Part shown: positions 1-11,092 of the stretch, piece after piece
How the letters are laid out: each line of letters opens with the position of its first letter
Numbering within the stretch: the first letter of the stretch is position 1
Source of the DNA: Mesomycoplasma ovipneumoniae ATCC 29419
GTDB taxonomy: Bacteria > Bacillota_I > Bacilli_A > Mycoplasmatales > Metamycoplasmataceae
Length of the DNA: 64,000 nt
Direction: 5' to 3'
Assembly (NCBI RefSeq): GCF_028885435.1
Contig: NZ_CP118522.1
Coordinates: 248,001 to 312,000, forward strand
Program-made: the position numbers and the translations under genes
The notes under the pieces: generated by a model
Told to the model about the DNA's origin: nothing
The model's database searches: none
What the model saw: only the letters and a program-made list of their open reading frames with translations

Positions 1-321
1 GATCTTAAAGGTTTTTATTCAATTAAAAAAATTGAAAATTTTATTAATAAATATAATTACAATTTGGATCACTTAATAACACCTTATAAAAAATTAGCCG
101 TAAAAAATGGTCTTGAGGCAATGATTAAAGCCGTTGATCGTTATTTCAATTACATTGGAGACATTGAGTGAATAGAAGTTAGAAAAAATTTACAAATCTA
201 TTGCCAAAATGATGTTATAGCAATGATAATGGTTTGAGATTTCTTGAAATTTGTTTATGAAAACAGGGATAAATTAACACATATTGAAACAAAAACACCT
301 AAAAAGGTTGTGCTTTTTTAG
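1..321 (+). CDS. DUF2779 domain protein, C-terminal part (5' end outside window)
   Basis: Frame 1 is open from the first base to TAG at 319-321, about 106 codons with two UGA-Trp codons. The visible protein includes VRKNLQIYCQNDVIAMIMVW, which resembles the C-terminal helix of the DUF2779 family, nuclease-like proteins common in mycoplasmas where a Tyr-Cys-x-x-Asp signature sits near the end. The reaction is not established. The last ~20 codons lie inside a 66-bp sequence repeated at 902-966, so the gene's original 3' end was probably altered when the element at 326-901 inserted. Family assignment rests on a short C-terminal stretch and is tentative. Confidence 0.6.
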
Positions 322-325
322 GTGT
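260..325. repeat. Left copy of target duplication flanking element A
   Basis: This 66-bp stretch recurs at 902-966 with only a few substitutions and one T fewer. The two copies lie exactly outside the ends of element A, so I read them as a long target-site duplication. The left copy includes the end of the DUF2779 gene. Confidence 0.75.
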
Positions 326-901
326 CCCCAGTTTCCCAGAAAAATAACTATCAAAGCAAAAACACAGAATTTTAAACCTAAGCCTCATGAAAGAAAAATC
401 TAGTTATTTATCAAATAAAGCAAACTAAAAAAACTAAAATTCTAACTTAAAAAGCAAAATCATTAAAAAAACAACTACTATTTAAACTCAATGCAAATAG
501 AAAACTCGTTTTTACTTACATTGAGCCTAAAAAAACATATGAAGTTTTGAAAGAACAATAATCAAAAGCCATAAATTTATAGATTTCTAAACGGTTAAAT
601 TTAAGGCATCCCATCATATTTAAAAATATAATGGATAATTCGCACTATCAGAGCACATTAGACAAAAAACATCAATAATTCCTCCTTAATTCAATATTAA
701 AATTTATCAATTCATTCTTAGTGTGACTCATTATAACATAATTTTATTTTAAACCAAGCATTTTTTTTTTTTTTTACGAAGGTTAATTTTAAAATAATAA
801 AAATTAAAATTTTAACGCCAAAAAACCCGGATTTACGGGTATTTTTGCATATTTGTATTCAATAAAAAGTGAATTTTTACCATTAAACTAGGAAACTCTG
901 G
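326..901 (-). mobile_element. Element A: non-autonomous IS1634-related repeat
   Basis: A 576-bp element with imperfect inverted ends (left CCCCAGTTTCCCAG, right reverse complement CCAGAGTTTCCTAG). It has no protein gene. Read on the minus strand it contains a terminator-like hairpin, a run of 15 A (T at 761-775), a -10 box at 730-735, Shine-Dalgarno AAGGAGG at 681-687, a micro-ORF at 658-672 and three conserved hairpins. The same layout occurs in elements B-E. The ends match those of the IS1634-family element at 9183-11092, so mobilisation in trans is inferred. Confidence 0.75.
487..722 (-). ncRNA. Candidate structured RNA / leader, copy A
   Basis: Transcript predicted from the -10 box at 730-735. 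It carries Shine-Dalgarno AAGGAGG and a micro-ORF Met-Phe-Phe-Val-stop (672 down to 658), then hairpin 1 (611-634), hairpin 2 (568-607, conserved loop core CCGTTTAGAAATCT) and hairpin 3 (487-525, 13-bp stem plus inner AAAA/TTTT). Base changes between copies keep the stems paired. No known RNA family is recognised and no expression evidence is available. Confidence 0.5.
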
Positions 902-966
902 AAAATAGGGATAAATTAGCACATATTGAAACAAAAACACCTAAAAAGGTTGCGCTTTTTAGGTGT
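902..966. repeat. Right copy of target duplication flanking element A
   Basis: 65-bp near-identical copy of 260-325, immediately outside the right end of element A. It contains the ruvB terminator hairpin. Confidence 0.75.
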
Positions 967-972
967 TTTTTT
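933..972 (-). terminator. ruvB terminator (bidirectional hairpin)
   Basis: Perfect 12-bp stem ACACCTAAAAAG / CTTTTTAGGTGT with a 6-nt loop, with A-runs on one side and T-runs on the other, so it can stop transcription both ways. It overlaps the ruvB stop codon at 959-961. Confidence 0.8.
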
Positions 973-1930
973 CATCTTTAGTAGTTAAATCAGTTAAATA
1001 TTGCTTACCTTTTGAAGTTATTCGGCGACCTCTAGGGGTTTTTTCAATTAATTCTTTTTCAATCAGTGGCGGTTCGATTATATTAATAATTGTTTGACGA
1101 TGTTCCTTTAAAACATTAGCAAGAACGTCGAGTGCGACAGATTTTCCTTTAAAAATTTTGAATAAGGTATTTAAATATTCGATGTTTATTTGAGAAAGAC
1201 CTTGGTTATAAATACCAATGCTGTCAAAAGTTTTGTTGACAATTTCACGGTCAATTTTCTTTTTATTTAAAACAAGCGCAAAATCACGAATTCTTTTTAA
1301 TAAATTATTAGCGATCCGTGGAGTGTTATTTGAAAAACTGGCAATGTATTTAATAATTTCCTTGTTGACTTCCAGTTTCAAAATCGCTGCCGAATTTGAA
1401 ATAATTTGAACCATTTCCTCAGTTGTATAGTTGACAATTTTAGCAATATAGCCAAATCGATTTTGCAAAGGTGTTGAAATTTGCGCTAGTTTTGTTGAGG
1501 CAGCAATTAGTGTAAAATGTGGCAATTTCATTCGCATAATTTTTTGCTCGCCGTCAACCCCAATTTGTAAATCAATAACAAACTCCTCCATCGCTGAATA
1601 TAAAAGCTCTTCAATATTTTTATTAATTCCGTGAATTTCGTCAATAAAAAGAATTGTGTCCTGAGAAATATTTGCTAAAACAGCAAGAACATCGGCCTTT
1701 TTTTCGAGCAGTGGTCCTTGTACATACTTAATTTTGGATTCAAGAACGTTTGCTACTATATTTGCTAAGGTGGTTTTGCCCGTTCCAGGAGGTCCGTAAA
1801 ATAAAATATGGTCTAAAGCCTGTTTGCGTTTTTGCGAAGATGAAATTAAAATTTTCAGTGTTTCAACCAATTTTTGTTGGCCAATAAAATTATCAAAATT
1901 TGTTGGCCTAACTTCTAAATTCTCTGGCAT
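959..1930 (-). CDS. ruvB: Holliday junction branch migration DNA helicase RuvB
   Basis: 323 residues, near the usual RuvB length (~330). RuvB is the AAA+ motor that drives branch migration of Holliday junctions together with RuvA in recombinational repair. Visible motifs: N-terminal [11 protein letters not shown], Walker [10 protein letters not shown] (46-54), Walker B FIDEIH (95-100), and a C-terminal winged helix with [10 protein letters not shown] that contacts DNA. The start ATG lies inside the 3' end of ruvA (23-bp overlap), so translation is probably coupled. It is the last gene of the asnS-ruvB run. ruvC is not seen in the window. Confidence 0.95.
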   Translation of the reverse strand: MPENLEVRPTNFDNFIGQQKLVETLKILISSSQKRKQALDHILFYGPPGTGKTTLANIVANVLESKIKYVQGPLLEKKADVLAVLANISQDTILFIDEIHGINKNIEELLYSAMEEFVIDLQIGVDGEQKIMRMKLPHFTLIAASTKLAQISTPLQNRFGYIAKIVNYTTEEMVQIISNSAAILKLEVNKEIIKYIASFSNNTPRIANNLLKRIRDFALVLNKKKIDREIVNKTFDSIGIYNQGLSQINIEYLNTLFKIFKGKSVALDVLANVLKEHRQTIINIIEPPLIEKELIEKTPRGRRITSKGKQYLTDLTTKDEKNT

Positions 1931-2573
1931 TTGAAATAATCTTGATAGCCTGTTCTATTAAGTTTTCGAAATTTTCATTAGGCTCAACTTTTGTCAGTGC
2001 ATAATTAATTTGGTTAGGTTTAAAGCCAAGCATTTTTAGCGTTTCTTCAAGTTCGGATGATGTTTTTTCTTCGACTGAATTATTTTGGAGAATTTCATCA
2101 TTCAAATCATCAGTTCTATCAACTTCTTTAGAATCAGTTTCAAGAATATTTTCCTGATTTTGTTTTCTGTCATTCTCAAGGAATTTTTTATATTTTCCGT
2201 GAAATTCAAAAACAATTTGTTTAGCATTTTTTTCGGAAAGATAAGGAATTTTTGAAAGAGCTTTTCAATCATTTGCAGCTATTAAATTAATTGTGTTTTG
2301 CACACCGCCATTAAGAACAGAAATAGCCGTTTTTGGACCAACCCCTTGAATTGAAATTAAATCTTCAAATAAAATTCTTTCACGGAAGCTTGCAAATCCG
2401 TAAGTTATTTTTGAATAATCATTTTCATATTCGTAAAGATAAATTTTTCTATTTTCATCGATATTAAAACGGTCAATCCGCGGAACATATAGTAAATATC
2501 CGCTTCCTTGATTTTCAATAATTAAATAATTTTTATTTTTTGAGACAATTTTTCCATATTGATAAATTTGCAT
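1908..2573 (-). CDS. ruvA: Holliday junction branch migration protein RuvA
   Basis: 221 residues with one UGA-Trp codon. RuvA forms the tetramer that binds the Holliday junction and loads RuvB rings. The N-terminal OB-fold starts [20 protein letters not shown]. The helix-hairpin-helix DNA-binding segment is [17 protein letters not shown] (around residues 71-88). The C-terminal RuvB-binding domain ends with [19 protein letters not shown] polar linker of ~50 residues rich in Asp, Glu and Asn separates the parts. It overlaps ruvB by 23 bp. The start ATG is preceded by GGGAGCAAAA as ribosome-binding site. Confidence 0.93.
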
Positions 2574-2676
2574 TTTTGCTCCCTTATAGTAATTTGTTGC
2601 AACCTAAATTAATTTTTTAACCGTTTTTGGCCAAAAAAAGGAAAAAATTAAGAAAAAGAAGCAAATTTTATTATTT

Positions 2677-4104
2677 TTATCAGTAATAGAGAGGAAAATT
2701 CTTATTCCCAAAGTTAAATTTTGTTATATCTTGCTTTTTAAAAACAACTTTTACTTTTTCGCGACGAGCATATTCGCCAAGTGATGAAACAACTATGTCA
2801 TTTCCATCGCTAAAATCGGTAAAGTCATTAAGATTCTTAATAAATAAAAAAGGTGGTTTATTAATTGCTAGATAATAAAAAAGCTTAGAATCAACTATTT
2901 TTTGATAACAAATATTAGGAATATGACTAATATTTGTCTCAGGTATATTAATTTCTGTTTCAATTAAAAATGTTAATTTTCCAAAATCAATTGGAAAATT
3001 ACGCAGTTTTTGTGCGATTATATAGTTAATTTTGTAAATATTTTGTGAATGATCATATGACGGGTTTTGGGTTAAAAATTTTAATATTTCATCGATTTTT
3101 TGGTTGCTATGAAAGTCTAAGTCAAAGACGCTATAAACAGGGTTTTTATTATCAAATTGATAAATATGGGCAAGAAAATGCTTTTCGATATTAAATATTT
3201 GCTGAGCTTGACTTTTATTGTCAATAATTGACTTAAACTGGCCGCTACTTGAATTTACCTCAAGAAATGAGGCTTTTTTTGCTGTTATTAGGTTAAAAAA
3301 TTTTTTTATTTCTATTTTTCAGTCATAATTTATTTGACTGTCTAAATTTATAATGACTCAAGACAAAAAGTTACCTAAATTATGGGCTTTTGCAAAATTT
3401 TTGTATGAATTTCTAATTTTTTCCAACATTTTAGGCGATTTTGCACATATTTGCATAATCAAAATATTTTCAAAGTGAAAAATGGAAAAATTAGAAATTT
3501 TAACAAAAAACGGAAGAATTTTGTTATACGAAATATAAAAATTTTTGGCAAAATCGGCACTTATTTCAAAAGGAAAGCTAAAACTTACCAGAAAACTTGG
3601 ACTGGCAAAATCAAGAATTAGTTTGTCAACTAGTCGATTTTTAAAGGTTTTTTTGTATTTAGCTATGTCAAAAATTGATTTTTGGATTTGGATCAGAACA
3701 AATCCGTTTTTTGAGCTATCCTGAAAAAAAACTTGAAAATTATTGTTAAAAAGAAATCTTTTTTGAAATTTGACAGTGATTGATCCTTTCCTTCAATGGT
3801 CAATCCGTGAAAGAAATAATTTTTGGTATGGCTCTTCAAGGAGAGAAATAAAATCAGATTGACTCACCCAAAGTCCTGTTAGTAAATTGTTGTTTTCAAC
3901 AATATATTTCAAACTAGGAAGTGAAAAAACATCGCTCACACGGATTCTTTTTAAATCGGCATCATAAGTAAAAGGAATTAAAGGGAGAATTTTTGTTTTT
4001 TTATTATTGGCAAAAAGTAAAACTATTATCAAAAAGCAAACAAAAAAAATACTAATTAGCAAAATTAGCGCAACTATTAAATAAGTTTGAACTTGTGCAG
4101 ACAT
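2677..4104 (-). CDS. Conserved mycoplasma membrane-anchored protein of unknown function
   Basis: 475 residues (stop TAA at 2677-2679). One N-terminal transmembrane helix (about residues 8-32, LIVALILLISIFFVCFLIIV) is followed by a soluble region rich in Phe, Asn and Lys. I see no catalytic motif I can name. It may be a divergent sensory or enzymatic domain. Its start is 2 bp after the pcrA stop, so it belongs to the same transcript as pcrA, ruvA and ruvB. A ~100-bp gap separates it from ruvA. The long open frame with UGA-Trp and the tight packing make the gene certain; the function is open. Confidence 0.8.
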
Positions 4105-4106
4105 TT

Positions 4107-6365
4107 TTACGAAATTTTTTCAATGGACTTATGAGTTTTAACAAGTGTTTTTATCCCTTTATCACCAGGAATATCGAAAAATTTAACCAAAATTGAGTCA
4201 GCGCGCACTTCCAAAATGATTCCTTTACCAAATTTTAGATGAGATATGTGATTTCCAGGGGCAAATTCAACATTTTCTGAATCAGTTTTTTGGTAATTAA
4301 GCTTTCCAGTTGCATCAAGTTTACGAAATTGATAAAACTGTTCAGCCTTAATTTTCATCTCTTTAATAAACGGTGAAATTGAATTTTGATTAGATTTTCA
4401 ACGGCGACCAAAATCATTATGAAAACTACCACGAAATCCGTTTGTTATATATAAAACTTTTTTTGCACGGGTTACTGCGACAAATGCTAGCCTTCTTTCT
4501 TCTTCGTATTCGCTCTCAAGATTTTGGTCAAGAACTTTTTGCGAAGGGAAAACCCCTTGATTCATCCCAACTAAAAAAACATACTCAAATTCAAGTCCTT
4601 TTGAAGAATGAACAGTTAATAAGTTAATTCGATTTGGGCTTTCAGTTTGTTCAAAGTGAGAAATAACTGCATAATCAAGGTAGTCAGCTAATTTTTTGTT
4701 AGGATTTTGGATTTGTCAATTATCAAGTGATTCATAATATTTTCCTAAAAGTTCTTTTGTGTCTTCTTCTTGTTTAGGATCTTTTATCGAACTAAAATAG
4801 TTAATTTTTTTCAAAAAAGAGTCAAGAACTTGTGAAAAAAGTTTAAAAACTGTCGGATTTTTTTCTTCAATTTCGATCTTGAAACGTCTTGCAGCGGTTA
4901 TTCGTTCGAAAAGATTTTTAATTTTGGCTTGATTTTCAATAGTTAGCGGAATTTTACCGTGAGTATCTAATAAATTGATTTTTCCTGAATAGTATTTAAA
5001 TAAAAAATCGTACAAATTAAGTTCAAATTTAGCTGCTAAATCATTCAGTTTGTTAATTGTTATGGCGCCAATTTTTTTTGCAGGCACATTAATAATTTGC
5101 TCAAAAGCATAAGGATCGGAATTTTCAATGACTTTTAAAAAATAAATAGCTTCACGAACTTCTTTTTTTGCAGCAAGAGGAGAATTTCCGTGTTTTATAT
5201 AAGGGATATTGTAGGCATCAAATTTGTTAATTATTTGTGCAAAATAAAAATTTGAACGTGCTAAAATTGCAATATCGCGATAATTTACTTTGTTTTTTGT
5301 GATTAAATTTTGGATAGTCTCATAAATTCAATCAACTTCAGCGCCTCTTTCATTGCCAAGATCTTCAAAATGAATATCAATTTTTTCGGTTGAATGAGCT
5401 ACTAAATTCTTTTTTATTCGGTTTTTATTATTTGCAATTAAATGGTTGGCCGCATCAAGAATATTTTGTGTTGAACGGTAATTTTTGTCAAGAATTACCG
5501 TTTGTAAATCAGGATAGTCATTTTCTAAATTAAGAATAAGCGATGGATCGGCACCTCTTCAAGAATAAATAGTCTGATCAGGATCGCCAACAACAAATAA
5601 TTTTGTATTATCTTTGATAAAATATTTTAAAATAGAATACTGAATTAACGAGGTGTCTTGAAATTCATCAACTAGCACAAAGTCAAATTTTTTCTGTCAA
5701 CGCTTTGCAATTTGTGGACTTTTTTCAAATGCTATCTTAGTATAAAGCAGTAAGTCGTCAAAGTCAATTATGTTATTTTCCCTTGTTTTTTCGATATAAT
5801 TTTTATAAACATTGGCCTTAATTAATTCAGCCTCAGTATTTGCGAGCTTGAGCGCTTGAGCTGGGGATTGCTCTAGATTTTTGGCTCTTGAAATAAATTC
5901 AATCGCTTGAAATGCACTAATTTTTTTATCGTCTTTATCTTCAGTAGTTTTAAGATTTGCACCTAAAAGTTTTTCAATAATTTTACGCTGATCTTGCTCA
6001 TCAATTATATTAAAACGGTAATCATCTATTTGAATTTCGTCAATTTCAACGATATTTTTTGCTTCAGTTCGCAAAATTAAGTTGCAAAGCGAGTGAAAAG
6101 TTAAAATTTGAATGTCTTTTGCCTTTTCATGAACCAACTTTTCGACACGAGTTCGCATTTCTTCGGCAGCTTTATTTGTAAAAGTTAGCGCTAAAATCCG
6201 ATTGGGATATGCCAAGGATTCATTAATAATATAGGCAATTTTTTTTGTTAAGACAGTTGTTTTTCCGGTTCCGGCGCCTGCAACGATTCTGAGATGCGAA
6301 CTATTACTAATAACAGCGATTTTTTGTTTGTCATTTAGTTGTGAAAGAATATTTTGTGATGACAT
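4107..6365 (-). CDS. pcrA: UvrD/PcrA-family ATP-dependent DNA helicase
   Basis: 752 residues with several UGA-Trp codons. SF1A 3'-5' helicase acting in excision repair and in removing proteins from DNA. The Q-motif region LNDKQKIAV is followed by Walker A AGAGTGKTT (29-37), motif Ia LTFTNKAAEEM, and motif II LVDEFQDTS near residue 235 (around 5655 on the plus strand). The C-terminus carries GNHISHLKFGKGIILEV, matching the RNA-polymerase-interacting Tudor-like tail of PcrA (H..FG.G.V). It starts 2 bp downstream of the RDD gene and ends 2 bp before the next start, so it is tightly coupled. Confidence 0.93.
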
Positions 6366-6367
6366 GA

Positions 6368-7009
6368 TTAATTAACCTCCCAATGAATTGAACTAAAATT
6401 TGCATGAATTGAACTTAAATAATCCGCTTTTATAAGCGTTTTTTTCAAGCAAATAGTTGTTTTAGAAAAAGAATCAATAATTGTTAATTTTTTTGAACCT
6501 AAAATTGAGAGGTTATTTACAATTAAGAAGAAAAAGTTAACTTTTGAAAATAAAGCGGGAAAACTTAAGCTAATTTGTTGGAAAAAAGTTAAATTTTGAC
6601 TTGAACTTTTAAAAGTTTGAAAAAAGTTAAGATCAATTCCAAAACTAAGATCTAAAATAATTGAGGAAAACAAAAGTGAAAATATTCAATTAAGACTTAA
6701 AAATGCTTCCCTTTTTAGTAAAATTCAGAATTTTTTGGAAAAATTAGGGTTTTCATCAAAAAAAACAAGTTTAGTTTTTGTTAAAAACAGTCCAATTGTT
6801 TGCTTTAAAAAAATAACTAAAAAAATGCGGTAAAAAATTACAAGTAAAAAAACAGTCAGAATTCAAAGATAAAATTTTATTTTTGATCACTCAGTTAATA
6901 CCAAAAATAGGTAGAAAAATACTAAAAAAGTAAGAAAAAGAAATACAAAATCAATTAATCCTGCAAAGGAACGTCTTCAAAAACCTGCTTTTACAAAATC
7001 AATTTTCAA
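6368..7009 (-). CDS. RDD family integral membrane protein
   Basis: 213 residues. The start is not ATG: TTG at 7009 fits best, preceded by AAGAAGGA. The N-terminus GFWRRSFAGLIDFVFLF shows the Arg-Arg...Asp pattern that names the RDD family, followed by hydrophobic segments (LTFLVFFYLFLVL, LWILTVFLLVIFY). RDD proteins are small membrane proteins, some linked to ion transport; no substrate can be assigned here. It sits between asnS (17-bp gap) and pcrA (2-bp gap). The C-terminal part is lysine- and phenylalanine-rich and less typical. Confidence 0.7.
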
Positions 7010-7025
7010 TTTAATTTTATCCTTC

Positions 7026-8375
7026 TTACATTAAAATATTTTTATTTGTTCTTGGGAAAGGAATTACATCACGAATGTTATCAATTCCAGTAACAAACAT
7101 TAGTAATCTTTCAAAACCAAGACCAAAACCACTTGAGCCAGGGTTACCAAATTTACGCAAATCAAGGTATCATTGGAAATCTTCAACTTTCATATTCAGT
7201 TCGTTCATTCGTTCAAGTAGTTTTTCATAACGAACTTCACGTTGAGACCCACCGATTAGCTCACCAATTCCTGGAACTAAAAGATCAAAAGCTGCTACAG
7301 TTTTTTCATCATCGTTCTGGTGCATGTAAAATGCTTTTAGCGATTTTGGATAATTAATTACAACAACAGGGGCGCGGAAAATTTGCTCAGATAAAAACCG
7401 TTCATGCTCAGTTTTTAAATCAGCACCAAAAAACAGGTTCTTTTCCTCAAATTTATCAATGTGTTCTGAAAGTAATTTAATTGCTTGTTCGTAAGTTACT
7501 TGGGCAACTTGAGAATCACAAAATTGAATTAAACGGCGGCGCAAGTTTTTATCGCCAACTTTTTCTAGAAATGCAAATTCATCTTTGTTACGAATTATTA
7601 CAGCCTTTATTACTTTTTGAAGCAATTTTGTCGCTAATTCAATAATTTCATCAAGATCAAAAAATGCCACTTCAGGTTCAATCATCCAAAATTCAGCAGC
7701 GTGTTTTCTAGTATTTGATCTCTCAGCGCGAAATGTGGGGGCAAAAGTGTAGACTTTTTTAAAACCAAGAGCATAGGCTTCAGCATGAAGTTGCCCTGTA
7801 ACACCTAAAGTTGTTTTTTTGTTAAAAAAGTCTTTTTGTTCATCGTCAACAATAAAAGTTTCACCAGCACCTTCGCCATCATTTGAGGTTAAAATTGGTG
7901 CTGAAAAATTAACAAATCCTTGACGACGAAAAAATTTATGAATTTCATAAAAAAGTGAAGATCTTAGTCTCATTATCACACGAAAAAGTCGAGTTCTGTG
8001 ACGAAAATGTGGAATTTGCCTTAAAACTTCTAAGGAAATTTCTTGATTTTGAATCGGAAAATTATTGTTATAATTGCGACCTTTAACTTCTAAATCCTCA
8101 ACTAAAACCTCACCATTTTGCTGGCGCTCAGGGGTGCTTGTAAAAACACCACTAATTTCAATAGCTTCACCAATTGCTAAATTTTCTACTTTTGTAAAGT
8201 CAATATTATCACTTTTAAGAACACATTGTAAATTTTTAAATGACGAACCATCGTTCAGTTCGATGAACATTATTTTTAGATTACCGCGAATATTTGTGAT
8301 TCAACCTTGAACTGTAATTTTCTTCTGATCATACAACTCAGGATGTATAAAAACTTCATTAATTGATACCGACAT
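7026..8375 (-). CDS. asnS: Asparagine-tRNA ligase
   Basis: 449 residues. Class IIb aminoacyl-tRNA synthetase that charges tRNA-Asn. An N-terminal OB-fold anticodon-binding domain ([15 protein letters not shown]) is followed by the class II core. Motif 2 region is [19 protein letters not shown], with the AsnRS-type FWMIEPE; motif 3 is [12 protein letters not shown] near the C-terminus. A UGA-Trp precedes the last 48 residues, so a standard-code reading would truncate motif 3. It is the first gene of the asnS-ruvB run. The promoter (8406-8411) lies inside a duplicated 93-bp segment. Confidence 0.95.
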
Positions 8376-8377
8376 TT

Positions 8378-8470
8378 TATTTACCCCATTTTTCAAATAT
8401 TAAATATTATACCAGAAATTACTGGTATTTTATCTATTTTTTTTAAATTATATAAAAATTAGATTAAAAT
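8378..8470. repeat. Left copy of 93-bp duplication flanking element B
   Basis: 93 bp that recur at 11166-11258 with about 85% identity by eye. It begins just upstream of the asnS start codon and includes its promoter. The placement exactly at the ends of element B suggests an old, long target-site duplication. Confidence 0.65.
8406..8428 (-). promoter_or_regulatory. asnS promoter overlapping a 20-bp palindrome
   Basis: On the minus strand a TATAAT box (8406-8411) is preceded by TGG. It overlaps the palindrome ATACCAG-aaatta-CTGGTAT (8409-8428). A repressor site or chance symmetry are both possible. The palindrome is kept in the duplicate at 11197-11216, but the -10 box there is not. Confidence 0.5.
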
Positions 8471-8762
8471 CCCAAATTTCACAGTTTGATGAAATAATCT
8501 TAAAAAAGTGTCCGGTTTTTAACTTTTCTGGCAAACTCAGGAAAAATAACTATCAATGCAAAAACACTAAATTTTAAATCTAACACTCGCGAAAGAAAAA
8601 TCTACTTATTAATCAAATAAAATAAACTAAAAAAGCTATAATTTTTACCTTAAAAAGCAAAATTATGAAATTTCTAAACTACTTTTTTAGTTTAAAACAC
8701 TGGCAAAAATCAATTTATGATAAAATGACAAAAATCATAAAAAAATACAACTACTATTTAAA

Positions 8763-9000
8763 CTCAATGGAAATAGAAAACTCGTTTTTATTTACATCGA
8801 GCCTAAAAAAATATATGAAGTTTTGAAAGAACAATAATCAAAAGCATTAAATTTATAGATTTCTAAACGGGTAAATTTAAGGCATTCCATCATATTAAAA
8901 ATATAATGGATAATTCGCAATGTCTGACTTTTTTAGACAAAAAACATAATCAAGTCCCCCTTAATTCAATGTCAAAATTTATTAATTTATTCTTAGTGAG
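8763..9000 (-). ncRNA. Candidate structured RNA / leader, copy B
   Basis: Same order as copy A: -10 box 9007-9012, Shine-Dalgarno AAGGGGG, start codon at 8947, hairpin 1 at 8887-8909, hairpin 2 at 8844-8883, hairpin 3 at 8763-8801. Hairpin 3 has one mismatch, and hairpin 2 has one mismatch near its base. Confidence 0.45.
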
Positions 9001-9104
9001 AGTTATTATAACATAATTTTTTCTTAGACCAAACATTTTTTTTTTTTTTTGCAAAATCTTAATTTTAAAATAATAAAAATTAAAGTTTTAGGTCAAAAAA
9101 ACCC

Positions 9105-9182
9105 ATATTTACCGGTATTTTTTCATATTTAGATTCACTAAAAAGTGAATTTTTGCCATCAAACTGTCAAACTCAGGTATTT
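9105..9182. repeat. Left 78-bp target duplication of the IS1634-family element
   Basis: Identical over all 78 bases to 11093-11170 and abutting the left end of the IS at 9183. Identity implies a recent insertion. Confidence 0.9.
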
Positions 9183-11092
9183 CCTGAGTTTCCCAGTTTC
9201 ATAAGGTAATTTTAAAAAAGCATCTGGTTTTAGGTACTTTTTTAAGTTTTTCGGTAAAAGTTAATAACAATTTTTTTACTGATTTATTAACACATCATAG
9301 TAAAAATCATACCTATTTCAAATATTCGGATCACTAGGAACACCATCTCGATTTTTAAATATCATTTGCTGATCTAAAGTGTTAAATTCGACCCTTTGTC
9401 TTAATTTTTGCAACATCGTTACTAAACTAACCTCAGTTAATTGATTGTTTTGAAATAACTTGTTATCACTAATATGTTTGTTGATTTTAAATATTATAGT
9501 TTTTAAAATAACTAGTGAGATAAAACACAAAAGTGTATGAGCTAGAATGTGCTCGTCAATTCTTAAAAATACGAGTAGAATATTCAACAAACCTTTTAGA
9601 CTTCTAAAATTAGCTTCAATATTCCACTGTTTTTGGTATTTTTCAACTATGTCTAAGACATTTGAATTTAGTATATTTGTTTCATAAACATAGTAACCAT
9701 CAAATTGTTTGTCTTTGTCAATTTTACTTTGATCTAATTCAAATTTCATGTTTGAAATTTCCTTAAAATATTTAGGTTTTTTGCCAAACAATTTGTTTAC
9801 TTCAATAAAACCATCTTTATTTTGCTTTTTAATAAAACTTTCGATTTGCTCTTCGCGAGCTTTGCTGTCTTTTATCGCTCTTTTTTGCACTGTAAGTAAT
9901 AATTCTTCTTCTAATATTTTCGGTGTATCTTTTATTCTTATAAGATGAATAAAATTCTTCTTTTTATACTTAAAATCCGCACTTACATTAACATAATCGC
10001 TTGGATCTAGTAAATAATTTTTGAATTTTTGAGTTCCTACCTTTGCACGATAAGAAATAATGAAATTATAGTTTCTTGATTCAAGAAATCGAATATTTGC
10101 GGCAGTTGACATGCCACGATCAGCGATTATTGTCATATTTTTGATATTATATTTGGATTCAACATCTAATACAAAAGGGATTAATGTACTAGAATCGCCG
10201 GTATTTCCTTTAAAAACTTTAATATGAAAAGGAATACCATTTTTATCACACGCTAAGCCAATGACAATTTGGTCTTCTTTGAATTTAGCATCTTTAGAAT
10301 AACCAGGAATTCTTAATCCATTTCTTTCAAATGTCTCAAAATAGACTGTTGATGAATCAAAATAAAATTCACTGTCCCTTTTTCCAAGTTCGCTTATAAC
10401 CATTTTGTTGACACTATTTAAAAGTTGATTTTGTGACTCATAGACAAGATCTAAAAGTCTATAAAAGCTATTTTTGGAAGTATTTATTTGATTTGAGTAG
10501 TCATCCTTTTTATCAAAAGCATTAATAATGCTGCCAGGATCAGTGATCCGTTTTGAAATTAAGTAGTTAAAAATTTCCTTCATATTTTTATGTCTACTTT
10601 TAGGAAGTGATTCAAAAAATATTGTGCTTTTCAATAAGTTTTTTCAATTAATTCCCCGCCAACAAAAACCGAACCTTCTGATTATGCTTGAATTTTTAAT
10701 AGAATCAAGTAAAATAGCCTTGACTTTATCTTTGTCATCTAAATTTGAAAACAATTTCAATTTTTCTTTGATAATTTGAACAGCATTTGGATTAATTTTT
10801 TCCAAATTCCGCTCATTTCCTAAACTAAATCAACGTTTTGGATCTTTGGAATAACCTTGTGTTCAGCCAACATATTTATATGGTTTATCTTTTGAAGATC
10901 CTCAAACACTAAATAAAAACAAATTTTGTTTTTTCATAATGTATAATTATACCATAAAATTACTTAAAATGCTACCAAATGCTACCAATTAAAATTAAGG
11001 TTTTACATTCAAAAAGCACCGATTTACGGGTCTTTTTTCATATTTATATTCACTAAAAAGTGAATTTTTGCCTTCAAACTGGGAAACTCGGG
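9183..11092 (-). mobile_element. Complete IS1634-family (IS4 superfamily) insertion sequence
   Basis: 1910 bp bounded by inverted ends CCTGAGTTTCCCAGTTT (left) and CCCGAGTTTCCCAGTTT (right, reverse complement), with one transposase gene inside and a perfect 78-bp duplication outside. The IS1634 family, first described in Mycoplasma mycoides, is known for long and variable target duplications, which fits. Both subterminal regions contain terminator-like hairpins, including ATTCACT-AAAA-AGTGAAT at the right end. The same end sequences occur on elements A-E. Confidence 0.88.
9276..10937 (-). CDS. IS1634-family DDE transposase
   Basis: 553 residues, intact under code 4; ATG at 10937, TAA at 9276-9278. 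Cut-and-paste type DDE transposase. Candidate catalytic residues: Asp in YFDSSTVYFET, Asp in IIADRGMSTAANIRFLES, and Glu in KQWNIEANFRSLKG, which is the YREK-like signature of the IS4 superfamily. The N-terminal ~100 residues (MKKQNLFLFSVWGSSKDKP...) are joined through UGA-Trp codons. The -10 box is probably the TATAAT just upstream of the ATG. With intact ends and intact frame, this copy could be active and could serve elements A-E. Confidence 0.9.

Noticed and set aside
8409-8428. Firm operator site for an Asn-responsive repressor
   Set aside because: The palindrome overlaps the promoter, but no regulator is known to me for it and it could be incidental. It is kept only as a descriptive note.
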